Source of the DNA: an uncultured Oscillospiraceae bacterium
GTDB taxonomy: Bacteria; Bacillota; Clostridia; Oscillospirales; Oscillospiraceae
Direction of reading: 5' to 3'
Assembly: GCA_910587785.1 (NCBI GenBank)
Contig: CAJUOA010000064.1
Coordinates: forward strand, 1-19,786
DNA: 19,786 nucleotides
Shown here: piece by piece, positions 6,362-14,747 of the stretch
How the letters are laid out: every line of letters begins with the position of its first letter
Numbering within the stretch: position 1 is the stretch's first letter
Translations under genes and position numbers: made by a program
Notes under the pieces: generated by a model
The model's input: only the letters and a program-made list of their open reading frames with translations
The model's database searches: none
Told to the model about the DNA's origin: nothing

Positions 6362-9300
6362 ATGAAAAAGACCCGCACCCCGCAGCGGGCGCTGGCGGCG
6401 CTTCTGGCGCTGATCCTGGCGTTGTCGCTGACCTGGACCCCGGCCATGGCTGCCGAGGCCGATGAGCCCCCCTCCGGGAGCTTCGTCAACACCTCCGGCG
6501 ACGGCGGCGAGAATGCCGTCAGCCTCGCCGCGGCGAGGACCTTCAAGGCGTCCATTCCCGTGGACATGTCCGAGGAGGAGGCCGCTCAGGCGGCGGAAAA
6601 CGTCCTCTGGACTCTGACCCGGGACGAAAACAAGCCCTATCAGGACAAAGACCTCTACCCCGGACAGACCCAGGGCGGCGAGCTCACCGCATGGAACTGC
6701 TCCAACGGTGAGACCCCCTTATTCTCCAACGTGGAGACTGCCGCTGAGACGGTGGACGGTCAGGTGTATCTGACCGTAACCTTTGAGAACAGCGTCTACT
6801 TCATGACCAAGGACCGTCAGAGCGGCGAGTGGACCGCCGACCCCAGCGCGCCCCACGCCAACGGCGGCGCTTATACCGATATGTGCGGCTGGTTCGACCT
6901 CACCGCCCTGCTGGACGATGCGCCCTTGGGCTCTGTGAACGTGAAAGTGGCCCCCTACGACAGCTTCCACCTCATGAGCGAGGTCTATGAGGAGATCGAC
7001 GCCATGGTGGATTTCGCCGCCGGGAACACGGACCTCTATGTGGAAAAGTTCTCCATGGGCTCCAGCGCTGGGGACAACGGGCAGAAGAGCCTGGATATGC
7101 CCTACCTGATCGTGGCCAAGGACAAGGCCGCTGTGGAGAAGTGGAAATCCATCAAGGCTGAGGCGGAGAGCGACCCCTCCGGCCTCATTGCCAAGATCGA
7201 AAACGGCTCCCTGGGTGATTACCAGGTGCCCGTCATGTACTCCAACATCCACGCCAACGAGGTGGCCGCCTCTGACGGCATTCTGGAGTTCGCCTGGATG
7301 CTCCTGAATGCCGCCGCAGGCGAGGGCGTCATCGACTACGACAAGCTCACCGGCTTCACCGCCGAGGGCGAGGCGGAGCTTGCCAAGCAGATGGGCCCCG
7401 CCGGCGAGGCTGATTCCGTGGCCGTGCCCGACCTGGTGAAGGACACCGCCACCTATCTGGGCTACATCAAGGCCGGGGGCTCCTCCATCTCCGCCCCCGT
7501 GGACCTGGAGAGGTACTACACCATCGAGACCGAGACCGTGGACCTGGACGCGCTCCTGGAGGACGTGTTCTTTCTCATCGTCCCCGAGGAGAACGTGGAG
7601 GGCCGGACCTATCTGACCCGCACCTCCTCCGGCGGCTTTGACCTCAACCGGGACAACTCCTTCCAGACCCAGGCGGAGACACAGAATATGACCGCCCTCA
7701 TCGCCCAGTGGAACCCTGTCAGCTTCACTGAGTTCCACGGCCGGGTGCAGACCTTCCAGTGCGAGCCCTGCGATCCGCCCCACGAGCCCAATTTTGAGTA
7801 TGACCTTTTGGCAGAGCACCTCATGACCGGCGGCGAGGCGCTGGGCATTGCCGCTGTCGCCAACAACGACGGCTATAACAGCTACGTCATCCCCCAGCGG
7901 GACTATCTCTCCTACACTGGCGAGAAGACCGAAAACGGCGAGGACAAGACCTGCTGGTATGACCCCTGGGACGATATGTCTACCAGCTATACGCCCCAGT
8001 ACGCCATGCTCCACGGCACCGTGGCCTACACTGTCGAGGTGCCTGCCTACAATGACCACACTGTTCAGGCTGTGGCCTACGGACAGCTGGGACAGTCCCA
8101 CTACATCGCGGAGAACAAGGAGTCCTATCTCCTGGCCCAGACCAAGATTTTGGAGCGGGGCGTCACCAACGCCAACTCCAACGCCTATGAGCTGGTGGGG
8201 CAGTGGTTCTGCGACCAGTACGACGTGGAGGGCGCGGAGAGCGAGCTGTTCCGCCCCGTCTACGACGGCGAGGGGCAGAACGGCAACTTCTACCCCGAGT
8301 GCTACATCATCCCCCTGGACGGCGAGAACCAGTCCAACCTCCAGGACGCCTACGAGATGGTGGAGTACCTCATCCGCAACGGCGTGAAGGTCCACCTCAC
8401 AGGCGAGGCCGCCGCCTATGACGGCGTGGAGTACCCCGCCGGGACCGCCGTGGTATCCATGTACCAGGCCAAGCGTTCCGTAGCCAACAGCGTGCTCTAC
8501 GACGGCACGGTCATCACCGGATGGCCTGTGCTCTACTCCGAGGGAATCACCGCCTTCAGCCACACCCGGGGCTTCGACATGGCCGTCTGCGCCGAGAACG
8601 CCGCCTATGAGGAGATTATGGACGCCGCCGGCGGCGCGGTTCTGGATGCCATTCCCTCCGGCGCCACGCTTTCTGTTTACAACGACTACGGCCAGGGTGA
8701 GCCGGAGGACGGTGAGCCGGTGGTCCTCAGGAACAGCTCCCAAGACTCCACCGCCGCAGTCAACGCCCTGCTGAAAGCGGGCAAGAGCGTGTCCCTCATC
8801 CCCACCGGCAGATACGCCGGGAATTTCCTGGTCTCTGCTGAGGATTGGCGGAGCGTCTCCGGCGACTACATCATTACCGGCGAGTATGTGCCTGCCGCTG
8901 TCACCGAAGCGCCCTCTGTGCCGGTCACCAAGGCCCCGGTGGTCTACATCTGCGGCAAGCCGGAACAGAACGGCTCCGGCTTTGTGGATGCCGCCCTGGT
9001 CAGCGGCTCCTATGAGTACAACTATGACCGGCAGGCGATCGCCCAGCTGGGCTTTGAGGTCACCACGGACCCCGCTGCGGCGGATATCATCATCGGCGCC
9101 GCCGCGCCCGAGGAGGCCGCTCTTGCAGCAATCAAGTCCGGTACGCCCTACATAGGCTATGGCAGGCGGGTGGCAAGCGCCGCCGCGTCCCTCTTCCCCG
9201 AGGGCGAGCTGGTTCGGGAGACGGTCAGCGCCTCCTCCATGGACGCTTTGGCTTATGTGACCTACCCTGCCGAGAGCTTGGTCACGGCAAGCTATGTCTC

Positions 9301-10027
9301 CGAGGGAGACGGCATCCTCTACGGCTACGGCGCGGGCTACTTCGCCGCCATTCCAGAGGGCGCGGAGGTCCTGGTGCAGATCGACGGCTCCAAGGAACCC
9401 CTGGAGGGCTTCCTCTGCGCTGACGGGGAGCACTTTGACGACTTCCTGAACAACTCTGTCCAGGCGATCGCCTACAAGGGCGAGGGGGCCGGCGGGGCGA
9501 AGCTGGATGTGGTGCTCTTCGCCAACACCCTGACCAACAAGGTCCATCAGCACGACGAGTTCAACTTTATCAGCAACGCCGCTTTTGCCGCTGTGGCGGG
9601 TACTGTTGAGGAGGAACCCGCCCAGGAGCCTGATTCTGAGGAGAATGACGCTATGACTTTGACCTATACCCCCGCTGAGTCCAGCGCCGCCGTGACTTGG
9701 GCGGACCTGAGCGCTGTCAACGGCCTGGTGATCCCAGGCGGCGCTGACAGTGCGGCTTCCGTCACCCGGGAGGAGGCTGTGGAGGTCCTGTACCGGACGG
9801 CTGTGGAAAACGGTATGGATGCCGTCACAATGGCTGAGTACCTCAACGCCTTCTCTGACAGGGGTGATATCTCAACCAACCGTATCCAGATGATGAACTG
9901 GGCTGTGGGGGCGGAGATCATCCTGGGGCGTGCCGGCGGCACCATCGATCCCAAGACCCCTGTTACCCAGGGGGAGCTTGCCCTGATGATTCAGCGCTTT
10001 CAGCCGATTTTGAGCAGTCTCGGATAA
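6362..10027 (+). CDS. Secreted M14-family zinc carboxypeptidase-like protein with C-terminal SLH motif
   Basis: The 1221-residue product starts with a signal peptide (MKKTRTPQRA, a Leu/Ala core, then PAMAAEA). The M14 zinc-peptidase set is visible: H297 and E300 in HANEVA, N429-R430 in FDLNRD, third metal ligand H459 in FTEFHG, and candidate catalytic glutamate E559 in YTVEVPAYND. A region from about 850 to 1095 (VVYICGKP...VVLFANTLTNKVHQHDEFNF) resembles the GATase-like domain that follows some M14 domains; this is tentative. A complete SLH motif (about 1164-1216, FSDRGDIS...MNWAVGAEIILG...DPKTPVTQGELALMIQRF), preceded by a partial one (VTREEAVEVLYRTA), should anchor it to the wall. ATG 6362 is chosen over GTG 6353 because AAAGGTGA (6349-6356) fits it and the signal peptide begins there. 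It is probably a surface peptidase acting on peptides or peptidoglycan stems. Confidence 0.9.
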   Translation: MKKTRTPQRALAALLALILALSLTWTPAMAAEADEPPSGSFVNTSGDGGENAVSLAAARTFKASIPVDMSEEEAAQAAENVLWTLTRDENKPYQDKDLYPGQTQGGELTAWNCSNGETPLFSNVETAAETVDGQVYLTVTFENSVYFMTKDRQSGEWTADPSAPHANGGAYTDMCGWFDLTALLDDAPLGSVNVKVAPYDSFHLMSEVYEEIDAMVDFAAGNTDLYVEKFSMGSSAGDNGQKSLDMPYLIVAKDKAAVEKWKSIKAEAESDPSGLIAKIENGSLGDYQVPVMYSNIHANEVAASDGILEFAWMLLNAAAGEGVIDYDKLTGFTAEGEAELAKQMGPAGEADSVAVPDLVKDTATYLGYIKAGGSSISAPVDLERYYTIETETVDLDALLEDVFFLIVPEENVEGRTYLTRTSSGGFDLNRDNSFQTQAETQNMTALIAQWNPVSFTEFHGRVQTFQCEPCDPPHEPNFEYDLLAEHLMTGGEALGIAAVANNDGYNSYVIPQRDYLSYTGEKTENGEDKTCWYDPWDDMSTSYTPQYAMLHGTVAYTVEVPAYNDHTVQAVAYGQLGQSHYIAENKESYLLAQTKILERGVTNANSNAYELVGQWFCDQYDVEGAESELFRPVYDGEGQNGNFYPECYIIPLDGENQSNLQDAYEMVEYLIRNGVKVHLTGEAAAYDGVEYPAGTAVVSMYQAKRSVANSVLYDGTVITGWPVLYSEGITAFSHTRGFDMAVCAENAAYEEIMDAAGGAVLDAIPSGATLSVYNDYGQGEPEDGEPVVLRNSSQDSTAAVNALLKAGKSVSLIPTGRYAGNFLVSAEDWRSVSGDYIITGEYVPAAVTEAPSVPVTKAPVVYICGKPEQNGSGFVDAALVSGSYEYNYDRQAIAQLGFEVTTDPAAADIIIGAAAPEEAALAAIKSGTPYIGYGRRVASAAASLFPEGELVRETVSASSMDALAYVTYPAESLVTASYVSEGDGILYGYGAGYFAAIPEGAEVLVQIDGSKEPLEGFLCADGEHFDDFLNNSVQAIAYKGEGAGGAKLDVVLFANTLTNKVHQHDEFNFISNAAFAAVAGTVEEEPAQEPDSEENDAMTLTYTPAESSAAVTWADLSAVNGLVIPGGADSAASVTREEAVEVLYRTAVENGMDAVTMAEYLNAFSDRGDISTNRIQMMNWAVGAEIILGRAGGTIDPKTPVTQGELALMIQRFQPILSSLG

Positions 10028-10033
10028 GGAAAC

Positions 10034-10079
10034 AAAACGGAAGCACCGGCAGAAATCCCGCCGGTGCTTCCGTTTTTTT
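10034..10079. terminator. Bidirectional terminator between convergent genes
   Basis: A perfect 17-bp stem pairs AAAACGGAAGCACCGGC (10034-10050) with 10060-10076 around a 9-base loop. Seven T residues (10073-10079) follow on the + strand, and TTTTGTTT follows on the - strand. It begins 6 bases after the M14 stop and lies 6 bases past the M20 stop, so it can end both transcripts. Confidence 0.93.
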
Positions 10080-10085
10080 ATGTTT

Positions 10086-11270
10086 TCAAATCCCCTCTGT
10101 CAGGAAGTCGATGGCCGTCTGCGCGTGAAGGGCGGCGGCGAGGGGGAGGGCGTCGGGGTCTACGGCGAAGCGGGGATTGTGGTTGGGGGCGGTGAAGCCT
10201 TTCGTCTCACTGCCCACGCCAACGTAGTAGTAACAGCCGGGGACGGCTTCGCTGAAATAGCCGAAGTCGTCGGTGCCCAGGGAGGGCTCGGGGAGCTCCA
10301 GGACGTTTTTGCCGCCCAGGAGCTTGGCGGCGGAGCGGCGGACCAGGCCGGTCATAGCGGGGTCGTTGAGACAGCCGGGGTAGCCGTCCACGAGGGTGAT
10401 CTCCGCCTCTACGCCCATGGCGGCGGCGATGCCGGTGACCAGGGAGCGGAAGTCCGATTTGACGCGCGCGCGGGCGGGGCCGCCCATAGTGCGGAGGATG
10501 CCGGAGAGCCTCGCCTCCTCGGGGAGGATGTTCCCGGCGGTGCCGCTGTGGAAGGAGCCCACCGTGACTACCACGGGTTCTGTGGGGGAGGTGCGGCGGC
10601 TGGCGATGGTCTGAAGGGCGGTGATGAGCTGGGCTCCGGCGACGATGACGTCGGTGCCGAGGTGGGGCTTTGCGCCGTGGGAGCCGCGGCCGCGGAGGGT
10701 GATGGTGAAGGGGTTGGAGGCGGCGCAGATGGGGCCGGAGCGGACGGAGATGGTGCCGGTGGGGATGCCGCTCTCCACATGGCAGCAGAGCATGGCGTCC
10801 ACATGGGGGGATTCCATGCAGCCGGAAGCGATCATGCGGGCGGCGCCGCCGTCGCCCTCCTCGTCGGGCTGGAAGAAGAGTTTTACGCTGCCGGGGAGGC
10901 CGGCGCGGTGTTTTTGCAGCAGTTCCGCCGCGCCCAGGAGGGCGGCGGTGTGGAAGTCGTGGCCGCAAGCGTGCATGACGCCGGGGGTCTGGGAGGCGTA
11001 GGGCAGGCCGGTCTCCTCTGTGATGGGGAGGGCGTCGATGTCCGCGCGGAAGCCGATGGTGCGGCCCGGACGGCCGCCCCGAATGATGGCCGCAGTGCCT
11101 GTGCCGGCCATGACGGCATATTCGATGCCCAGGTCCTCCAGGCGGCGGCGGATGAGGGAGGAAGTTTGGGTCTCTTCGTTGCCCAGTTCAGGGTGTTCAT
11201 GGAGGGTGCAGAAAATGGTTTCCAGTGCAGGGATCAGTTCCTGCGCCTCCTGGATGAGTGTTTTTTCCAT
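10086..11270 (-). CDS. M20D-family amidohydrolase (N-acyl amino acid / hippurate hydrolase type)
   Basis: This 394-residue cytoplasmic enzyme should hydrolyse an N-acyl or aryl-amide bond of an amino acid conjugate using a dinuclear metal site. The M20D signature is present: H100 through D105 as HACGHD (ligands C102 and H104), E137-E138 in QPDEEGDGG, H164 in CCHVESG, and the C-terminal ligand H364 in NHNPRF. The dimerisation domain lies in the middle (about 183-295, NPFTITLRGRGSHGAKPHLGTD). Length is normal for the family. There is no signal peptide. AAAGGA at 11278-11283 precedes the ATG by 7 bases. It is convergent with the M14 gene and separated from the next - strand gene by a 337-base non-coding interval, so it probably has its own promoter, which I could not identify. 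The precise acyl group and amino acid are unknown. Confidence 0.94.
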   Translation of the reverse strand: MEKTLIQEAQELIPALETIFCTLHEHPELGNEETQTSSLIRRRLEDLGIEYAVMAGTGTAAIIRGGRPGRTIGFRADIDALPITEETGLPYASQTPGVMHACGHDFHTAALLGAAELLQKHRAGLPGSVKLFFQPDEEGDGGAARMIASGCMESPHVDAMLCCHVESGIPTGTISVRSGPICAASNPFTITLRGRGSHGAKPHLGTDVIVAGAQLITALQTIASRRTSPTEPVVVTVGSFHSGTAGNILPEEARLSGILRTMGGPARARVKSDFRSLVTGIAAAMGVEAEITLVDGYPGCLNDPAMTGLVRRSAAKLLGGKNVLELPEPSLGTDDFGYFSEAVPGCYYYVGVGSETKGFTAPNHNPRFAVDPDALPLAAALHAQTAIDFLTEGI

Positions 11271-11304
11271 AGAGAGGTCCTTTCTATATCAGGGGATGTG
11301 GGAA

Positions 11305-11480
11305 CACCAGGGCAGTATCGCCCGCACCGTGCCGGTGGCCCGGTAGTCTCTCAAAAGAAGTGTGCTTCCAGGAGGCGAAGCCAACGAAGAAGACTGAAGG
11401 GCCAGGGAGTAGCGGCGGCGCAGAGTCTGCCATCGGCCCGGGGAAGTCATTGGGAAAAGGAGGCTGTCAGGTCGTAGCGT
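11305..11480. other. Non-coding interval with nested inverted repeats; candidate structured RNA
   Basis: This stretch lies between the M20 start (11270) and the solute-binding-protein stop (11608) and contains no credible gene. It can fold into a nested arrangement: GGCCC (11337-11341) with GGGCC (11399-11403), inside it AGTCT (11345-11349) with AGACT (11391-11395), and inside that two local hairpins, GAAG/CTTC around TGTG (11357-11368) and GGC/GCC around GAA (11374-11382). GCAGA/TCTGC lies at 11420-11430. A second GGCCC at 11435-11439 could compete for the same GGGCC. I do not recognise a known RNA family. On the - strand it would be the M20 leader; on the + strand a small RNA ending near 11534. 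GC-rich DNA makes chance stems common. Confidence 0.3.
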
Positions 11481-11508
11481 CAACAAAAAAACAAATGAAT
11501 GAAGGGGT

Positions 11509-11534
11509 CCGGACCATTGGTCCGGCGTCTTTTT
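11509..11534 (+). terminator. Possible + strand terminator hairpin
   Basis: CCGGACC (11509-11515) pairs with GGTCCGG (11519-11525) around ATT. After CGTC there are five T residues (11530-11534). The offset T-run makes it a modest candidate. No annotated + strand gene lies immediately upstream, so if active it would end antisense transcription or an unannotated small RNA. Confidence 0.35.
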
Positions 11535-11588
11535 GGTTACTTTTTCCACGTGGAAAAAGTAACCGGGGTCCGGGGCGAGGAGCCCCGG
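11535..11588. repeat. Palindromic intergenic element (copy B): perfect 30-bp palindrome plus GC hairpin
   Basis: A perfect palindrome with two 15-base arms spans 11535-11564, centred on CACGTG with left arm GGTTACTTTTTCCAC. It is followed by the hairpin CCGGGGC/GCCCCGG around GAGGA (11570-11576 with 11582-11588). The second hairpin and its leader resemble 1561-1581 (GGGTCC.GGGC...AGCCC). It lies 20 bases past the stop of the - strand solute-binding-protein gene, where it could protect or process the mRNA 3' end. There is no T-run after it on the - strand. Confidence 0.6.
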
Positions 11589-11607
11589 GGCTATCGAGCA
11601 GATGAAG

Positions 11608-13398
11608 CTATCCCTCAGAGGGGCTTTCCTCCCGGACATTGCCCAGGAAATACACCCCATCCGGAAGGCGGTAAAGTCCAGAGAGACGGTCGGAGAGCTG
11701 GAACGCTCCCCCGTGGTAGTAGACGGGCACGACCGGGACCTCCTGGAGGAGGATGGCCTCGGCGTCGTGGAGGTAGGCGTCGCGGACCTCCGGGGACTCG
11801 GCGGCGCGGGCGGCGTCCAGGAGGATGTCGAAGGCGTCACTGCGATAGCCGGAGAGGTTGGTCTCCCGGGTGCTCCGCCAGAAGTCCAGAAGGACCCCGG
11901 CATCGTTGCAGGAGGGAGTGAAGTCCCGGGCCGCGAGGGTGAAGGGCTCCGCGGAGGGCTCCTCTTCGCTGCCGGAGGCGTCCTCCGCCTCGGTGTCCTG
12001 GGCCTGCGCGGCGGCAAGGCGGGCGTCGAAGTCCTCCTGGGAGAGGCCCCGGGCCGTCACGGTCACGCCCAGCTCCCGCCGCCACAGGGCGCAGAGGGCG
12101 TTGGCCGCAGCCTGGGCCGCGTCGGATCTGACATAGATATACTCCACCGCCGGGAAGCCGCTGCCGTTGGGGTAGCCCGCCTGGGAGAGCAGGGTCCGGG
12201 CCTGGAGGCAGTCCGCCGTATAATCCTGTTCGCCGGGGACGGTGACCAGCTCCAGGCTGTGGGCGCGGAAATCCCAGTAGGGGGCGGGGAGCTCCGGCTC
12301 CACGGGGGCGCTGGGGTCGGGAAGGGTCGAGGGGGCCTCCTCTTCGGGCTCCTCCGGGGCGGGAGCGCCGTAGTCGGTGACGCCGTAGGGCACCACGCCG
12401 GAGGCCGCCCGGAGACGCGGGTCCCCGATGGCCTCCGTGACGGCGGCGGTGTCCACCGCCAGGCGGAAGGCCAGACGGACGGAGGGGTCGTCAAAGGGGG
12501 CCTGACGGGTGTTGAAGAGCACGCCGTAGACGCTGGTGACGGGCTCGGGGAGCCATGTGCCGCCGGCGGAGAGCTCCTGGAGGGCGGAGGCGGGCAGGTC
12601 CAGGACCAGGTCCCGGCTGCCGCCCTGGAATTTCAGGTACTCATCCTCCACGTCCCCGCCGGTGAAGAAGACCAGCTTCTCCGGGGCGGTCCTGGACGGG
12701 GAGTGGTAGGTCTCACTGGGCTCCAGGACCACCTGGGCGCGGCCAAACTGGACGGCAGTATAGGGCCCGTTGGTGACGGAGCCGTCGGAGGGCAGGTCCG
12801 TGGGCCTGGGCACGGTGTAGGGGCTGGCGCAGACCTCCTCCAGGAACCAGGCGCAGCTGCCCTCCAGGGAGACCACAAAGGTCCGCCGGTCCGGGGCGGA
12901 GACCGCCAGAAGGGAGGCGTCCCCCGTCTCCTGAACCTGACCGTAGCCCGCGATGGGGCTCAGCAGGGCGCGGTGGGGCACGTCGTTGGCCGGGTCCGCG
13001 ATGCGCTGCCAGGCGGAGACGAAATCTCCGGCGGCAATGGGCCTCCCGTCGGACCACTGCAAGCCCTCCCGCAGGGTGAAGGTGTAGGTGGCGTTGCCGG
13101 CGTAGTCGGTCTCCACGGTATAGCTCTCCGCCTGGCCCGGGGCCAGGACCGCCCAGCCGTCGCCGCCGTCCTCCCAGCGCATCAGGTTCTCAAAGAGGTG
13201 GTGCAGGATGGTTTCCGTGCCCTGGGCGGTACTGCGGAGGGGGTCCAGGGTGTCGGCCTGCCCGGGAAGGGAGACGGAGAGGGTGAAGGGCTCCGGTTCC
13301 GCGTCCTCCGGGGGCTGGGGCTCCTCCTGTGCGCCGCAGGCGCTGAGCAGGAGCGTAAGGGCCAGGAGCAGTGCGAAGAGGATGGTTGGATATTTCAT
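11608..13398 (-). CDS. ABC transporter solute-binding lipoprotein, family 5 (peptide/nickel type)
   Basis: The start at 13398 is chosen because GAGGAA (13404-13409) precedes it and because it places a lipoprotein signal exactly at the N-terminus: a Lys, a Leu-rich core and the lipobox LSAC with C21 as the lipid-modified residue. The 596-residue product carries the family-5 pattern: an early strand with ADTLDPLRST, then FTLREGLQWSDGRPIAAGDFVSAW, and NGPYTAVQF further on. Such proteins bind oligopeptides, dipeptides or metals outside the membrane and deliver them to Opp/Dpp-type permeases. No permease or ATPase gene is adjacent, so it is an orphan here. Two acidic Pro/Glu-rich insertions, at about residues 343-373 and 464-486, are unusual for the fold and probably form surface loops. 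The start codon is 16 bases past the stop of the upstream helicase gene, so both may share a transcript. Confidence 0.93.
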   Translation of the reverse strand: MKYPTILFALLLALTLLLSACGAQEEPQPPEDAEPEPFTLSVSLPGQADTLDPLRSTAQGTETILHHLFENLMRWEDGGDGWAVLAPGQAESYTVETDYAGNATYTFTLREGLQWSDGRPIAAGDFVSAWQRIADPANDVPHRALLSPIAGYGQVQETGDASLLAVSAPDRRTFVVSLEGSCAWFLEEVCASPYTVPRPTDLPSDGSVTNGPYTAVQFGRAQVVLEPSETYHSPSRTAPEKLVFFTGGDVEDEYLKFQGGSRDLVLDLPASALQELSAGGTWLPEPVTSVYGVLFNTRQAPFDDPSVRLAFRLAVDTAAVTEAIGDPRLRAASGVVPYGVTDYGAPAPEEPEEEAPSTLPDPSAPVEPELPAPYWDFRAHSLELVTVPGEQDYTADCLQARTLLSQAGYPNGSGFPAVEYIYVRSDAAQAAANALCALWRRELGVTVTARGLSQEDFDARLAAAQAQDTEAEDASGSEEEPSAEPFTLAARDFTPSCNDAGVLLDFWRSTRETNLSGYRSDAFDILLDAARAAESPEVRDAYLHDAEAILLQEVPVVPVYYHGGAFQLSDRLSGLYRLPDGVYFLGNVREESPSEG

Positions 13399-13414
13399 GG
13401 CTGTTCCTCGCGCT

Positions 13415-14587
13415 TCAGCGGGCCTGCCTGCCCTCGACGGGGACAAGCTGTCCGTCTTCGCCAAACGCCACCAGGCGGATGTCGTTTTTCGTGTGCTTGG
13501 CGATATTGTTCAGGCGCACCTGGCCGGGGTAGTCGGTGACCAGGGTGTAGGCCGCGCCCCGGCGCTTGGCCCGGCCCGTGCGGCCGATGCGGTGGACGTA
13601 GTACTCGTTCTCGTCGGGCACGTCGTAGTTGAAGACCGCGTCCACGTCGTCCACGTCGATGCCCCGGGCGGCCACGTCCGTGGCTACGAACACCCTCAGC
13701 TCCCCCCGGCGGAACCGGGCCATCACCTTCTCCCGCTTCTCCTGGGGGATGTCGCCGTGGATGCACTGGGCGTCCACGCCCCGCATTTGCAGGAGCTTCG
13801 TCACCCGCTCGGTGTTGCCCTTGGTGTTGCAGAAGATCATCACCCGGTCGTACTGCTCCAGCTCCAGAATCTTGGCGACGGTGTCCACCTTCTCGTTCAT
13901 GGTCACCTCCAGGCGGTACTGGAGGATGTCGGGCTTGTTCTCCTCCTCCGCGCGGACGGTCACCTCCACCGGGTCCCGCTGGTAGACCCAGGCGATGTCC
14001 ATCACTTCCCGGCTGATGGTGGCGGAGAAGAGGCCCAGGTTCTTCCGGTTCTTCATCTGGTCCAAGAGCTTCGTCACGTCGTGGATGAAGCCCATGTCCA
14101 GCATCCGGTCCGCCTCGTCCAGGATGGCGGTGCGGGCGCTGTCGATGCGCACCGTGCGGCGCTTCATGTGGTCCTGGAGGCGGCCGGGGGTGGCCACCAC
14201 AATCTGGGGACGCTTCTTGAGCGCGTCGATCTGCCTGCCGATGGGCTGTCCGCCGTAGAGGCAGACCATGCGGATGCCGGGCTTGAACTGGGCAAGGTCC
14301 CGCATTTCAGAGGTGATCTGCATAGCCAGCTCCCGGGTGGGGGCCAGGACCACCGCCTGGACCTGGTCGGAGTCGATGTCGATGTGCTCGATGATGGGGA
14401 TGCCGAAGGCGAAGGTCTTGCCGGTGCCCGTGGGGGCCTTGGCGGTCACGTCCTGCCAGTCCAGCATGGGAGGGATGCACCCGGCCTGGATGGGGGTGGA
14501 TACCTCGTAGTTCTTTTTTTCCAGCGCGCGCATGACCTCCGCCGAGAGGCCCAGCGTGTCGAAGCGCACGCCCTGTGTAATTTCCAT
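13415..14587 (-). CDS. DEAD-box ATP-dependent RNA helicase
   Basis: The 390-residue protein holds the two RecA-like domains of a minimal DEAD-box helicase, which unwinds RNA duplexes in ribosome assembly or mRNA decay. Visible motifs are Q34 (Q motif, STPIQAG), APTGTGKT (51-58), PTREL (83-87), TPGR (133-136), DEAD (157-160), SAT (188-190), IFCNT (251-255), ATDVAARGID (302-311) and HRIGRTGR (332-339). All key residues are present, so it should be active. It ends soon after the second domain, lacking the basic or RRM-like tail that CshA and DbpA use for RNA targeting; its specificity is therefore open. GAGGA (plus-strand TCCTC, 14595-14599) precedes the ATG, and a promoter lies at 14629-14657. 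The solute-binding lipoprotein gene follows 16 bases after its stop. Confidence 0.96.
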   Translation of the reverse strand: MEITQGVRFDTLGLSAEVMRALEKKNYEVSTPIQAGCIPPMLDWQDVTAKAPTGTGKTFAFGIPIIEHIDIDSDQVQAVVLAPTRELAMQITSEMRDLAQFKPGIRMVCLYGGQPIGRQIDALKKRPQIVVATPGRLQDHMKRRTVRIDSARTAILDEADRMLDMGFIHDVTKLLDQMKNRKNLGLFSATISREVMDIAWVYQRDPVEVTVRAEEENKPDILQYRLEVTMNEKVDTVAKILELEQYDRVMIFCNTKGNTERVTKLLQMRGVDAQCIHGDIPQEKREKVMARFRRGELRVFVATDVAARGIDVDDVDAVFNYDVPDENEYYVHRIGRTGRAKRRGAAYTLVTDYPGQVRLNNIAKHTKNDIRLVAFGEDGQLVPVEGRQAR

Positions 14588-14628
14588 AACTTTGTCCTCG
14601 CGTTCTCTGTTTTGCTGTTAATCACTTT

Positions 14629-14657
14629 AGTCTATCATAGAAAGTATCCCCATGCAA
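14629..14657 (-). promoter_or_regulatory. Promoter of the helicase (and possibly lipoprotein) gene
   Basis: On the - strand, TTGCAT (plus positions 14652-14657) is separated by 17 bases from TAGACT (14629-14634). Each box matches at least four of six sigma-A consensus positions. The start would fall near 14622, about 35 bases before the ATG. Confidence 0.55.
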
Positions 14658-14747
14658 GCCCATCCCCGGCGTTTTCCGGAAAATTCATCGTTTTTTTACG
14701 TTTTGCAGTACCTGACTTTTTTGTGGATTTTCACGTTGCACCGTTTC

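Noticed and set aside
6719..9553. A 944-codon open frame on the - strand inside the M14 gene
   Set aside because: It mirrors the M14 coding frame in GC-rich DNA; its translation is low-complexity (Gly/Val/His/Leu-rich) with no domain, whereas the + strand has a signal peptide, zinc motifs and an SLH motif.
11289..12017. A 242-codon - strand open frame running through the intergenic region at 11289-11607
   Set aside because: It overlaps the solute-binding protein in another frame, with Pro/Arg/Ser-rich sequence; nothing supports it as a gene.
11602..13539. A 645-codon + strand open frame over the solute-binding protein gene
   Set aside because: It is Gly/Val/Arg-rich without motifs; the opposite strand has a lipobox and family-5 pattern.
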